This document shows, in pieces, positions 15,966-24,545 of a stretch of DNA of 64,000 nucleotides. A program made the translations under genes and the position numbers. A model generated the notes under the pieces. That model saw nothing but the letters and a program-made list of their open reading frames with translations, did no database searches and was not told the DNA's origin. This DNA comes from Myxococcales bacterium (GTDB lineage Bacteria; Myxococcota_A; Polyangia; Polyangiales; Polyangiaceae). The DNA is taken from positions 310,001-374,000 of the forward strand of contig JADJCA010000029.1 in assembly GCA_016703425.1 (NCBI GenBank), in the 5' to 3' direction. How positions within the stretch are numbered: position 1 is the first letter of the stretch; every line of letters starts with the position of its first letter.

Positions 15966-18584
15966 ATGGCTCGCACTGGAACCGCTGCCTCCGTCGCCGC
16001 CCTCGGCGCCTCCGCCGCCATGCCGCTCGCCACGACCGCCGTCGGGGCCGTTGACCGCGCCCTGGCCGGCGCGCCCATCAGCGAAGTCGTTCCGTCCCTG
16101 TCGACCATCGCGCCGGTGGCCCTGCCGCTCTTGGCGCCCGTCGCGTCGCTCTTGGCCCGACCGCATTCGGGTTCACAGGGCAATGCCGGCAGTCGCGCCG
16201 CGGCCCGCGTGGGCGATCGCGTGGGCCGCCATGGCGGCGGCGGCGGCGCCCTTCAATCGGTGGCCGCCGCGGGTGCGGTGGTCGGAGCGTTGGCCGGCCT
16301 CTCGCTCGGCGGACCGAGCGCGCTCGTGTCCGCGATCGTTGGCGCCGCGTCGCGGCCGTCGCCCGGCGCCGCGTCGCTCGGTGGCGGTTGCGGGCAGATC
16401 GCAGCGGGCTCGCCGAACGTGTTCATCGAGGGCCGCGCCGTCGCCCGCGCCTCCGCCGACGGCTGCGGTCACGGTCATGAGAAGCTCTCGCACGGCAGCG
16501 CCACGGTCTACGTCAACGGCAAGCCGTTGACGCGCGTCGGCGATGCGTCGCACTGCGGCGGTACGGTCATCACCGGCGCGGGGCGCACGCTCATCGGTGG
16601 CGCGTCGGCGACCGCGAGCGGCGGCGGCGCCGGTGGGCGCGCAGCTGCCGGTGTCGCAGCGGTTCTCTTGCGCGGTCTCACCGGCGCGCTCAGCGGTCAA
16701 TTGTTGCAACTTGCATCGAATCAGTTCGGGGCCCTGCTGGCCGGCGCGCTGCCCGCGCTTCCGGAAGGCGTCGCCGGAGCGCTTCAACAGGCCGGTGGCA
16801 TGGCGCTCGGCGTCGCCACGGGCGCTGTCACGGGGCAGAGCCTCGCCGCGGCGGCCTCTGGGCAATTGTTGCAAGCTGCATCGAGCGGTGTCGGTTCGGT
16901 GCTCAGCGGGGCGATGCCGGCCCTTCCGTCGCTCGTGACCGGCGCTTTGCAGCAGGCAAGCTCGCTGGCCATTGGCGCCGCGACCAGCGCGCTCGTTGGC
17001 GTTGGCGCCGGCGGCAGCGTGCGCGCCGCCGAGACCGGCGCGGCGCTGGGCCAGGCCGACGGTCAGGCGGACGTCGACTTGGAGGGCGGGAGCGGCACCG
17101 ATGACGGGGCCGAGTTCGGCGACGACACGGGGTCTGACCTCGGCGCTTCTGCCGCCGGCCTTGACCCGCGCACCGGCGAGCCGGTGGGGCGCTTCATCGG
17201 CACGCCCGGTGGCGAGATGATGGTCGAGCCCCCGGGCGGTCGAACCACGGGCGGTGGCGGCTTCTATCAAACGCGCCGCGCCGACGAGAGCCCCTACCAG
17301 CGCATCGATCCGGGGCACCCTCGCCAAGCCGCCGAGGTCTCGCGCCTCCCGCACGGACACGCCTACGACGCCGAGGGCAACGCGCTGAGTCTTCGCGGCG
17401 AGGTTGTGCCTCGGACGAGCCCGGAAGCGCATATCCCGCTTCGGCCCGCTCTCGTCGACCAGGCGCTGCCGCCACCGCGGCCCAGCATCGCGGAAGGTCT
17501 CCCGGAGGACGCAGCGATCCTTCGTCGCGGCGGCGCCGATGGTGAAAGTTGGGTCATCTATCGGCCGGCCGAAGGTCCGGATCGCGTCCGCTTTCGCGCC
17601 GAGGATGCGCGCACCGGCGCGCCGATCAACCCCGGTCAAGGCGCCTACTCGGCGGACGCGGAGGCGGGACTGACGGCCGGACGAACGCTCGCCGACGATC
17701 GTGTGTTCGTCCTCGAGGGTAGGCACCGCGCCGTCGGCGCGGCGCAAGGAGATGCGATCCCGGCCGAGCTCGGCGGCGTCCCAGGGCAACGAGGCGTCCT
17801 CGACTACGAGTTCTACAATCGCTACTATTCGGACGCGGAAGGCCATAATGTCCGCGACCTTTGTGATCTATCGCGCCTGGTGGTGACGTCAGAAGCAAAG
17901 ACTCCACCGACCGGGTCTCGCACCTGCACCTCGTGCGCCGAAGCCGAGCCGACGCGCGCGTCGGCCCTCGCGAGCGAGCTCACCCAAGAGGGCCTCGCGA
18001 CGCGTCCGTCGTCCGGCGCGGACGCCGAAGAAGGTGGTGCACGGGCGACGGAAGATGCCAACGCGCGGCCCGGCGAAGACAGCGAGGCGCGGGCGACGGA
18101 AGACGCCAACGCGCGACCCGGCGAAGACGGCGAGGCGCGGCCGACGGAAGATGCCAATGCGCGGCCTACGGAAGAGGGCGGCCGTCCCTCGGGCGACGAC
18201 GCGATGCGCGCGCGCGCGTCGCAGCGCGTGGCCAGCGACGGAAACCGCTACGGCTTCGACGCCGAGGCCGGCGTCTACCGCGTGCGCCCCGACCAAGCGG
18301 TGGAAACGTTGGGCCGCGGCGCCGGCGCCATGGAACAAGTGCCGCGCGACGCTCGCTTCACGGTGCTTCAGCAATCGCTCCGCTCCTACGGCGGAGAGGC
18401 CGCGGCCCGCGCGCTGGCAGCGCCCGACGGCACCAACGGTGGTGCGCTCGCGGCCGTGGCTCGGCAAGTGGTCCGCACCGAGGGCCGCGACATCGCCAGC
18501 AACAGCGCCGGCGCCCTAGGTGACGCAAGCGCAGCCGGGGGCGGGGGCACGCTCAACTTCTTTCAGCGTTTGCTCGGCCGATAG
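15966..18584 (+). CDS. PAAR-domain polymorphic-toxin-like protein
   Basis: An 872-residue Gly/Ala-rich protein. An N-terminal hydrophobic region (residues 1-140) with Ala/Gly-rich helices is followed by a PAAR-like domain (about 149-211: SPNVFIEGRAVARASADGCG, later VYVNGKPLTRVGDASHCGG), the fold that caps type VI secretion spikes. Residues about 244-345 hold two copies, 55 residues apart, of a hydrophobic unit starting GQLLQ. About 575-600 is VFVLEGRHRAVGAAQGD, resembling a ParB-like segment. Then come three 16-residue acidic repeats (from residue 692) and a helical C-terminus. ATG 15966 is used; a GTG at 15954 is also in frame. An effector role is likely, but its toxic activity and any immunity partner are not identified. 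Confidence 0.7.
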   Translation: MARTGTAASVAALGASAAMPLATTAVGAVDRALAGAPISEVVPSLSTIAPVALPLLAPVASLLARPHSGSQGNAGSRAAARVGDRVGRHGGGGGALQSVAAAGAVVGALAGLSLGGPSALVSAIVGAASRPSPGAASLGGGCGQIAAGSPNVFIEGRAVARASADGCGHGHEKLSHGSATVYVNGKPLTRVGDASHCGGTVITGAGRTLIGGASATASGGGAGGRAAAGVAAVLLRGLTGALSGQLLQLASNQFGALLAGALPALPEGVAGALQQAGGMALGVATGAVTGQSLAAAASGQLLQAASSGVGSVLSGAMPALPSLVTGALQQASSLAIGAATSALVGVGAGGSVRAAETGAALGQADGQADVDLEGGSGTDDGAEFGDDTGSDLGASAAGLDPRTGEPVGRFIGTPGGEMMVEPPGGRTTGGGGFYQTRRADESPYQRIDPGHPRQAAEVSRLPHGHAYDAEGNALSLRGEVVPRTSPEAHIPLRPALVDQALPPPRPSIAEGLPEDAAILRRGGADGESWVIYRPAEGPDRVRFRAEDARTGAPINPGQGAYSADAEAGLTAGRTLADDRVFVLEGRHRAVGAAQGDAIPAELGGVPGQRGVLDYEFYNRYYSDAEGHNVRDLCDLSRLVVTSEAKTPPTGSRTCTSCAEAEPTRASALASELTQEGLATRPSSGADAEEGGARATEDANARPGEDSEARATEDANARPGEDGEARPTEDANARPTEEGGRPSGDDAMRARASQRVASDGNRYGFDAEAGVYRVRPDQAVETLGRGAGAMEQVPRDARFTVLQQSLRSYGGEAAARALAAPDGTNGGALAAVARQVVRTEGRDIASNSAGALGDASAAGGGGTLNFFQRLLGR
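18039..18182 (+). repeat. Three tandem 48-bp repeats inside the PAAR gene
   Basis: Three in-frame copies encode ARATEDANARPGEDSE, ARATEDANARPGEDGE and ARPTEDANARPTEEGG. They form an acidic, probably disordered linker separating the body of the protein from its C-terminal domain. Copies differ by a few substitutions. Confidence 0.8.
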
Positions 18585-18700
18585 GCAACAGGCGGGTCGT
18601 ACCGCGGCGAGTCTCGCGAGCGTCCCGACCGCGAGGACGTTCCTGGGATTTACGGGACGATCGCCGCTGATCCGGGCGCATGCGTGTCACAGTAGGCGGC

Positions 18701-20041
18701 ATGCTCCGCCCCCACCACGGCACGACCCTCCTCGCCGCATCGCTCGTCGTTGTGCTCGCGAACGCCTGCGGGCCCGCAGACGCTGGCACCGCAGAGGGGG
18801 TGGGCGACGGCGGTCCCGGATTCGTGAATTCTAGCAACGATGCCGGGCCCGGCAGCGGTCTCGGCTCCCTCGCCGCGTGCGCCACCTCGCAACAGGAAGC
18901 CACGCTCAAGCCCCTGAACCTCGTCTTCCTCTACGACAAGAGCGGGAGCATGGGCGACAAGATGCGCATCTCTTCATGCGGCGGCGGCGACGTCGTGTGC
19001 CAGACGTTGACGCTGACGGGGCCCAGCGGAAACAGCGATCTCTACGCGTGCTACCCCGCGGGCCAGCTTGGGGCGTTGACGTTTCCGAACGCCACCAGCG
19101 CGAACTACAACGGCTCGCCGTGCCCCTCGGGGACGGTGGGCGGCGAACCGGCGATTCTTTGCGCGAGCCCCGCGGGCTGCAGCCAAACGCTGTTCTTTGA
19201 CCCGGCCGCGAAGTGGGTCCCGGTTGGGCAAGCGGTCGAAACGTTCTTCGCGGATCCCAAGTCGGCGGGCCTCTCCGCGTCGATGGGGTTCTTCCCCAAG
19301 CAGGGCGCCGGCGGCACGATGTGCCAGCCCTCCGCGTACGAGACGCCTGCCGTCGCGATGCAAGCCTTGCCCAACGCGGCCGCGTTCAAAGGCGCCATCG
19401 CGAGCGAGACCCCGCGCGGTAACACGCCAACGGAGATCGCCCTCAAGGGCACGATCGCCTACGCGAAGACCGTCGCGGCGGCGCGCCCCAACGAGATCAC
19501 GGCTATCGTCCTCGTGAGCGACGGCGATCCCACCGAGTGCGGCGACGCGACGCCCCAAGCCATCGGTGTCGTCAAGGGCGTGGCGCAGGCCGCCGCTGCC
19601 GACGCGAAGACGCCGCTCAAAACCTACGTCATCGGTGTCGGCGCAAGCCTCACGAACTTGAACGAGATCGCCGCCGGCGGAGGTACATCCACGGCCACGC
19701 TCGTGACCGTTGGCAACCCGGCCAAGACGTCGGCGGATCTGCTGGCCGCACTCGAAGCCATTCGCGGCAAGGAGCTGTCGTGCAACGTGCCGCTCCCGAG
19801 CCCGCCCGACGGCAAGAAGCTCGACATCAACGCCGTGAACGTCGTGGCGAACGTCAACGGTGTCGACGACGTGCTCACGTACAACAAGGACTGCACCGGC
19901 GGCACCGGCTGGCACTACGACGACGCGAACGCGCCGACGCGCGTGGAGCTGTGCCCCGCCACGTGCAGCGACATCCGCGCGAAGAAGGGGAAGCTCTCGA
20001 TCGCGTTCGGCTGCGCCACGAAGGGCGGCGTCGTTCGCTGA
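18701..20041 (+). CDS. VWA-domain secreted lipoprotein
   Basis: A 446-residue protein with a lipoprotein signal (LLAASLVVVLANAC lipobox; start at ATG 18701, with another ATG at 18680). After a Gly/Asp linker, a von Willebrand factor A domain spans about residues 65-350. The MIDAS begins NLVFLYDKSGSMGDK (DxSxS) and the later strand IVLVSDGDPTECG supplies the Asp; a threonine in RGNTPTEIAL fits the third ligand position. A cysteine-rich insertion (about 85-165) sits between the first strands, as in many myxobacterial VWA lipoproteins. A role in metal-dependent adhesion or protein binding at the surface is inferred; the partner is unknown. Confidence 0.85.
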   Translation: MLRPHHGTTLLAASLVVVLANACGPADAGTAEGVGDGGPGFVNSSNDAGPGSGLGSLAACATSQQEATLKPLNLVFLYDKSGSMGDKMRISSCGGGDVVCQTLTLTGPSGNSDLYACYPAGQLGALTFPNATSANYNGSPCPSGTVGGEPAILCASPAGCSQTLFFDPAAKWVPVGQAVETFFADPKSAGLSASMGFFPKQGAGGTMCQPSAYETPAVAMQALPNAAAFKGAIASETPRGNTPTEIALKGTIAYAKTVAAARPNEITAIVLVSDGDPTECGDATPQAIGVVKGVAQAAAADAKTPLKTYVIGVGASLTNLNEIAAGGGTSTATLVTVGNPAKTSADLLAALEAIRGKELSCNVPLPSPPDGKKLDINAVNVVANVNGVDDVLTYNKDCTGGTGWHYDDANAPTRVELCPATCSDIRAKKGKLSIAFGCATKGGVVR

Positions 20042-20071
20042 GGCGTCGCGCCCCGCGCCCGAGCGTAGCGG

Positions 20072-21145
20072 CTACACCGTCACGCGCATGCGCCGCCGTC
20101 CGAAACGTTCGGCGGTGGGAGCGAACACGCCGTGCACCTCGGCCTTGCAAGACGCGCAACGCCCCTCGGCGTCGAGGCGGTACTTCAAGAGCTCGTACCA
20201 GTCGCGCTCGATGACCGGCGTCTTGCACGACGGACACAGCGTCTGGTCGCCGTCGTAGTCGTGAACGTTGCCGGTGTAGACGTAGAGCAGGCCTAGCGCT
20301 CGCGCGATGCTGCGCGCGAGCTTGAGCGTCTCCGGCGGCGTCGGAGGGACGTCCTGCATCTTGTAGTCTGGATGGAAGGCCGTGAAGTGAATCGGGACCG
20401 TGGGACCAAGCTCGCGCGCGACCCACTCGCAGAGGTTGACGAGCTCGGCGTCGGAGTCGTTGAGGCCTGGGATGAGGAGCGTCGTGATCTCGGTCCACAC
20501 GTTGGTCTCGTGGACCAGGTACTTCAAGGTGTCCAAGACCGGCGCGAGATGAGCCGCTGTCTGCTTGAAGTAGAACTCTTCCGTGAAGGCCTTCAGGTCG
20601 ACGTTCGCCGCGTCGATCTTTGAGAAGAACTCCTCTCGGGGCTTCGGGTAGATGTAGCCAGCCGTCACGGCCACGGTCTTGATGCCCCGCTCATGGCAAG
20701 CGTCGGCGACGTCCATCGCGTATTCGGGAAAGATCGTCGGGTCGTTGTAGGTGAAGGCGACGCTCTTGGCGCCGCTCTCGCGGGCAGCCTTGGCGATCGC
20801 CAACGGCGTCGCGTCGGCGGCGAGCGTGTCCATGTCACGTGACTTCGACATGTCCCAGTTCTGGCAGAACTTGCACGCGAGGTTGCAGCCGGCGGTGCCG
20901 AAGGAGAGGACGCTCGAGCCCGGGTAGAAGTGGTGGAGCGGCTTCTTCTCGATGGGGTCCAGGGCGAAGCCTGACGAGCGACCGTAGGTCGTCGACACCA
21001 TCTTGCCGCCGACGTTTTGCCGTACGAAGCACATGCCGCGTTGCCCTTCGGCGAGCACGCAGTCGCGCGGACAGAGCTCGCAGCGGACGCGGCCGTCGTG
21101 GGTCTTGCTGAAGTAGCGGCCGGGATGCGGCGCGTTTTCGGTCAT
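20072..21145 (-). CDS. amrS: AmmeMemoRadiSam system radical SAM enzyme
   Basis: A 357-residue radical SAM protein. The 4Fe-4S site is AGCNLACKFCQNW (CxxxCxxC), preceded by a conserved cysteine group CELCPRDCVL and followed by AFTYNDPTIFPEY; the C-terminal part has a CPSCKTP...CASCKAEV ribbon for additional metal. It belongs to the PFL-activase-like AmrS family, always found with AMMECR1 and MEMO proteins, whose joint reaction is unknown. The ATG at 21145 overlaps the amrA stop (ATGA); it is the third gene of the minus-strand operon amrB-amrA-amrS. Converges with the VWA gene (30 bp gap). Confidence 0.92.
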   Translation of the reverse strand: MTENAPHPGRYFSKTHDGRVRCELCPRDCVLAEGQRGMCFVRQNVGGKMVSTTYGRSSGFALDPIEKKPLHHFYPGSSVLSFGTAGCNLACKFCQNWDMSKSRDMDTLAADATPLAIAKAARESGAKSVAFTYNDPTIFPEYAMDVADACHERGIKTVAVTAGYIYPKPREEFFSKIDAANVDLKAFTEEFYFKQTAAHLAPVLDTLKYLVHETNVWTEITTLLIPGLNDSDAELVNLCEWVARELGPTVPIHFTAFHPDYKMQDVPPTPPETLKLARSIARALGLLYVYTGNVHDYDGDQTLCPSCKTPVIERDWYELLKYRLDAEGRCASCKAEVHGVFAPTAERFGRRRMRVTV

Positions 21146-21705
21146 GAGGCTCGGTCGAGCCACTTGCGACTCGTGTAGCGGGACAGGCGAATGTCAGGAG
21201 ACCAGAACGTCTTGGCGAGTCCCGCCTTTTCTTTCAAGTGCTCCAAAAAGTCGACCGGGCGAGGCAACGTCTCCCAAACCTGAGGCAAAAATGTGCCACG
21301 ACGGTGGCCCAGCTCGAGGACGACGCCGTCCCGAAACGGCACGAGGGCCCTTACGGCGCCCCCCTCGGTGCCATCGAACTCGATGGGTTCGAGGCGCGAG
21401 AGCAGCGAGACTTCGACGTCGAGCTCGGCGACGTCGCGCAGCGTGATGACCGGAGCGCGCGGGTCGTAGAGCGCGGCCGCCACGGCGTTTTTTGCGACGT
21501 CGTCGACGATGGTGCGCTGCGCCTCCAAGGCGCCGATGCAGCCGTGGAGGTCGCCGTCGCGACGCCGCAGCGTGACGAAGGTCGCGCCCTCTTCGTCGAT
21601 GGCCGGCGAATGTGGCTTGCTAGCGCGGGTGCCGCCCAACGCTTCGGCGATGACCGCGCGGGCGTAGGCAGCCAGCCTCTTGCCTTCGGCCTCATCGACT
21701 CTCAT
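21142..21705 (-). CDS. amrA: AmmeMemoRadiSam system protein A (AMMECR1 family)
   Basis: A 187-residue AMMECR1-domain protein. Diagnostic segments are ATFVTLRRRDGDLHGCIGALEA, where the HGCIG motif surrounds the invariant cysteine, AVAAALYDPR, LDVEVSLLSRLEPI and the C-terminal HRRGTFLPQVWETLP. Length matches the bacterial family. The ATG at 21705 overlaps the amrB stop by four bases and replaces a longer frame that merely reads through amrB. Human AMMECR1 and MEMO1 homologs exist but the biochemical role is not established in any organism. The operon position argues for stoichiometric expression with the other two proteins. Confidence 0.92.
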   Translation of the reverse strand: MRVDEAEGKRLAAYARAVIAEALGGTRASKPHSPAIDEEGATFVTLRRRDGDLHGCIGALEAQRTIVDDVAKNAVAAALYDPRAPVITLRDVAELDVEVSLLSRLEPIEFDGTEGGAVRALVPFRDGVVLELGHRRGTFLPQVWETLPRPVDFLEHLKEKAGLAKTFWSPDIRLSRYTSRKWLDRAS

Positions 21706-22523
21706 GACAGGCCTCCCGAACTCTCGGGCTCCGAGAAGCCCAACGCGGCGTAGCCGACCACTCGGCGGCGGTCGCCGGCGGTGTCGCCGGAGCTTCGTCG
21801 ATCGTAGAGCCGCGCCGTGAGTCCCTTGCGGCGCGCAACCCACAAGAGGCCTGCGAGCCCCGTGGCGCCGCAGGCCTGGTCGTGGTCGACGCCTTCCGAA
21901 TCGAGCGCGACGATCCGCGCGACCGTGGCTTCGTCGCGGTGCTTGCCTTCTTCGTACGGCAGGTAGTGCGATAGGTCGGTGCTGATGACGATGCGCGTCT
22001 CGGGGCCGCCCCAGAGCGTTTCGAGCACTTCACCGACCTCCGCTGCGCTGGCGGTGCCAGCAGCGAGCGGCACCACCTCGGCTCGCGGGACGACGCGCTG
22101 CAAGAAGGGGAGCTCCACCTCCAGCGAGTGCTCGCTCGCGTGGGCGAAGGCGCTCGCCTCGACCTCCGGAATCTGACGAAGCGCCTCTAGATCAACGGTG
22201 ACGCTTCCGAGGGGCGTCGCGAGAGAGCGCGCGCCGGGCCAGACGAGACCGCGCACGGCCACGCGGTGAGCCGGACCGATAAGCACCACCCGGGTCACAA
22301 CGTCGCGGGCGCTGGCGAGCCTCGCAAAGCCGCTCGCCGCGACGGCACCCGAATACACGTAGCCGGCGTGAGGGACGACGAGCGCCTTCGGCGACGGCTC
22401 GCTAGCGTCGAGCCGCACGGCGCCGAGGAGTCGGTCGACGAGGGCGCCGAGCGCCTCCGGATCTTCTGGGTAGAAGGTGCCGGCCACGGCGCTGGGCCTG
22501 CTTGCGTCGAGCTGCGGTCGCAT
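21702..22523 (-). CDS. amrB: AmmeMemoRadiSam system protein B (MEMO family)
   Basis: A 273-residue MEMO-like protein related in fold to extradiol dioxygenases. Conserved elements are SAVAGTFYPEDPEAL, VVPHAGYVYSG (His), LIGPAHRV (His), EHSLEVELPFLQ (His/Glu), ISTDLSHYLPY (Asp, His) and a C-terminal Cys-containing ACGATGLAGLL; these residues line the putative metal site. It is the first gene of the amr operon, with ATGA overlap to amrA. Catalysis has not been shown for the family; metal-dependent redox chemistry on a small molecule or protein is plausible. Confidence 0.92.
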   Translation of the reverse strand: MRPQLDASRPSAVAGTFYPEDPEALGALVDRLLGAVRLDASEPSPKALVVPHAGYVYSGAVAASGFARLASARDVVTRVVLIGPAHRVAVRGLVWPGARSLATPLGSVTVDLEALRQIPEVEASAFAHASEHSLEVELPFLQRVVPRAEVVPLAAGTASAAEVGEVLETLWGGPETRIVISTDLSHYLPYEEGKHRDEATVARIVALDSEGVDHDQACGATGLAGLLWVARRKGLTARLYDRRSSGDTAGDRRRVVGYAALGFSEPESSGGLS

Positions 22524-23004
22524 GGGACGCCCCTATGGGTGCGCATGTTGCCCGACCGGCGCAAGGTCTTTGCCAGGTCTCTGGGCGAAAGTTGGCCACC
22601 CAGGACGATCAACGATGCCCTGCGACTCTCCTTCGGGTGCTGCGATCCGGCGCTTCCCCGCGAGCGCGGAGGCTGTCATCGCGCTCATCGCGATGCGCGA
22701 CGGGCCTCGCGTCGCGTCTCCGGGAGGTCGCCGATTGAATCTTCGAGACGCTTCAACGTCGCGTCGATCTTGGTGGTTTTACGGTGGAACCCAGGTGCCT
22801 TCCGCGTCATCGAGGGCCCTTCGCGAGGGCGCCGGCGCGGCGCTCCGCGTCACCGATGACGCGGGCCGGGCGGGACCTCGGAGGCCATCTCATGAACACT
22901 AGACGATTGTTGCTTCGCTCGACGGCCCGCCAGTCTTTGGCGCGCGGGGTGCAGCTCGTAGGACAATCGCCGAGTCACTCGGTTCAAGTTGAAGGAGTTT
23001 CACC
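22524..23004. other. Intergenic region between amrB and a small lipoprotein gene
   Basis: 481 bases separating divergent genes. Apart from the possible small minus-strand frame at 22685-22810 I see no gene. The segment 22985-22997 carries GAAGGAG, the ribosome-binding site of the next gene. No strong hairpin or repeat noted. Confidence 0.45.
22685..22810 (-). CDS. Possible small basic protein
   Basis: A 41-codon frame from ATG 22810 to TGA 22685 encoding a charged, helix-prone peptide: MTRKAPGFHRKTTKIDATLK, continuing with RLEDSIGDLPETRREARRAS. A purine-rich AAGGG lies about 8 bases before the ATG. It is the only coding-like stretch in the gap upstream of amrB, on the same strand. No family is recognised and it may be chance. 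Confidence 0.3.
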   Translation of the reverse strand: MTRKAPGFHRKTTKIDATLKRLEDSIGDLPETRREARRASR

Positions 23005-23304
23005 ATGTCATTGTCGTCGCTTCGTCTCAGTGCTTCGCTCTTCTTCTCCGCCGCCGCAGCCCTCATCGCGCTCGCTGGCCCCGTGGCCACGACGGCCTGC
23101 AGCGGCGGTGTCTGCTCCGCCGACGAGGAGAAGAAGTGCAACGACGCACACGGCAGCTGCACGACCGCCTGCGGAGATGGAACGAAGGTTGACCCGGCGA
23201 CCGGCTTGCCGTCGCCAGACCCGAACTACTCCGGGTGCGTGAGCAGCTGCAACAGCAAGCTCTGCTCGTGCCTCGACTCGTGCGGGAGCACCTGCAACAA
23301 GTAG
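23005..23304 (+). CDS. Small cysteine-rich secreted protein
   Basis: A 99-residue protein with a signal peptide (SASLFFSAAAALIALAGPVA) ending at a TACSGG lipobox-like cysteine. The mature 65 residues contain about ten cysteines in pairs (CNDAHGSCTTACGDG, CVSSCNSKLCSCLDSCGSTC), suggesting a compact disulfide-bonded domain. A good ribosome-binding site (GAAGGAG) sits 10 bases before the ATG. No family recognised; followed after 61 bp by another small lipoprotein gene on the same strand. Confidence 0.75.
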   Translation: MSLSSLRLSASLFFSAAAALIALAGPVATTACSGGVCSADEEKKCNDAHGSCTTACGDGTKVDPATGLPSPDPNYSGCVSSCNSKLCSCLDSCGSTCNK

Positions 23305-23365
23305 CGTCCTCAGGGCACGGTTGCGTCTCCTCGCCGCCGGCCCGTCTCCGCGCTACGAGAAGGTC

Positions 23366-23929
23366 GTGCGTCGCCACGGCCTTCTTCTTGCGCTCCTCTT
23401 GCCAGGCTGCGAGGCGGGGGCACCCCGCGCGGCAGCGCCCGCCTTTCCGCCGGGATGTTGGCTCGAGGCGGCCCAGGCCAAGCACCGCGACCGAACGGTG
23501 CCGCGCGACTGCGGCCTCGTGATGCCGGAGGGCGTCTGCAACGACGAGTGCAAGGACGCGGTGCGCAAGTGCGCCATTGAGAAGACGCGCGCGCTAAAGC
23601 CGTTCTCCATTTCGTGGACCAACTCGATGCGCGATGGCGTGCTCACGCGCCGCGCCATCGAAGCGAAGCAAGGGACCGTCGGCTACCAGGTCGCGTGGCT
23701 CGAATACGAGATGGCGGCGGGCTTCGACGCGCAAGCGGGCACGCTCGCCAAGAAGAGCGCGACCGTGTCGTTGCGCTGGTGCACCGAGCTCGACGACCTG
23801 CGCGAGGTTTGTGATCCTCGCCTCGCAGCGCCTTCGGCGCGATGCGGCGCGCCGCCCCTCGTCATGCGCGAGAACGCGTTCATGCATTGCGAGGGGACGC
23901 CGCCCGAGCCCTTTTGCGCGGAGCCCTAA
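23366..23929 (+). CDS. Small secreted lipoprotein
   Basis: A 187-residue protein. The GTG at 23366 gives a compact lipoprotein signal, MRRHGLLLALLLPGC, preceded by a GAGAAGG ribosome-binding site; an upstream TTG at 23321 would bury this signal. The mature part has eight or more cysteines spaced as CNDECKDAVRKC and CTELDDLREVC, with a central Trp/Tyr-rich stretch (GYQVAWLEYEMAAG). No known domain. It may be cotranscribed with the preceding cysteine-rich gene. Confidence 0.65.
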   Translation: MRRHGLLLALLLPGCEAGAPRAAAPAFPPGCWLEAAQAKHRDRTVPRDCGLVMPEGVCNDECKDAVRKCAIEKTRALKPFSISWTNSMRDGVLTRRAIEAKQGTVGYQVAWLEYEMAAGFDAQAGTLAKKSATVSLRWCTELDDLREVCDPRLAAPSARCGAPPLVMRENAFMHCEGTPPEPFCAEP

Positions 23930-23993
23930 CGCGGAGCCCTCACGCCGGACGCGTTCCCCGCGACGACCTCTGGCACTCTGACACTCAGGCGCG

Positions 23994-24545
23994 CTAGGGC
24001 GCGCCTTCCACTTCCGCCCGCAGGTGGCCAATCAGCGCGGCCCGCTGCTCGGGCCCCATGGGACCCGAGTGCGCGAACAGCACGCGATTGTCGCGCCCGT
24101 AGAGCACCACGTTGCTCGCCTTCGCCTTGAGATCCAGCGCCCGCCGGATTGACCCGGTCCAGTCGCAGTAGATGATCGTCCCCTGCTTGTGCGACTCGAC
24201 TTGGATCGCGTCTTTGACGAAGCCGCGCACCGGCCAGAAGTCGTAGCCGGACACGTCGGCCACGGCCACCAGCGCCACGAGGCGCTTGTACTTGTCGCCC
24301 TTGGCCAGCTCGCTCAACTGCGCCTTGAGCTCCTTGTTCTCTTCGGCCGAACCTTTGTCTTCGTAGACCACGAGGGTCGGCATGCCTCGAAACTTCGAGA
24401 GCTGCACCGCGCGTCCCCAGGGATCGTCGAGGCGCACATCGGGCCGCAGAGCGCCCGGCGACGGAAGCGCCGCCACTTGCAGCGGCAACGCGAGGACGGT
24501 CGCCGCGAGGACGCCGGCGGCCACGAGCCTAAGGTTCAGCTTCAT
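23994..24545 (-). CDS. Secreted thioredoxin-fold (YtfJ-like) protein
   Basis: A 183-residue protein with a signal peptide (LVAAGVLAATVLALPLQVAA). It then has a thioredoxin-like fold without the CXXC: VRLDDPWGRAVQLSKFRGMP and TLVVYEDKGSAEENKELK, then GTIIYCDWTGSIRRALDL and SNVVLYGRDNRVLFAHSGP. This order resembles periplasmic YtfJ/AhpC-TSA-like proteins. It probably lacks disulfide reductase activity since only one cysteine is present. ATG 24545 overlaps the carH stop (ATGA), so it is cotranscribed with carH; a link to light or oxidative stress is an inference from that context. Confidence 0.65.
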   Translation of the reverse strand: MKLNLRLVAAGVLAATVLALPLQVAALPSPGALRPDVRLDDPWGRAVQLSKFRGMPTLVVYEDKGSAEENKELKAQLSELAKGDKYKRLVALVAVADVSGYDFWPVRGFVKDAIQVESHKQGTIIYCDWTGSIRRALDLKAKASNVVLYGRDNRVLFAHSGPMGPEQRAALIGHLRAEVEGAP

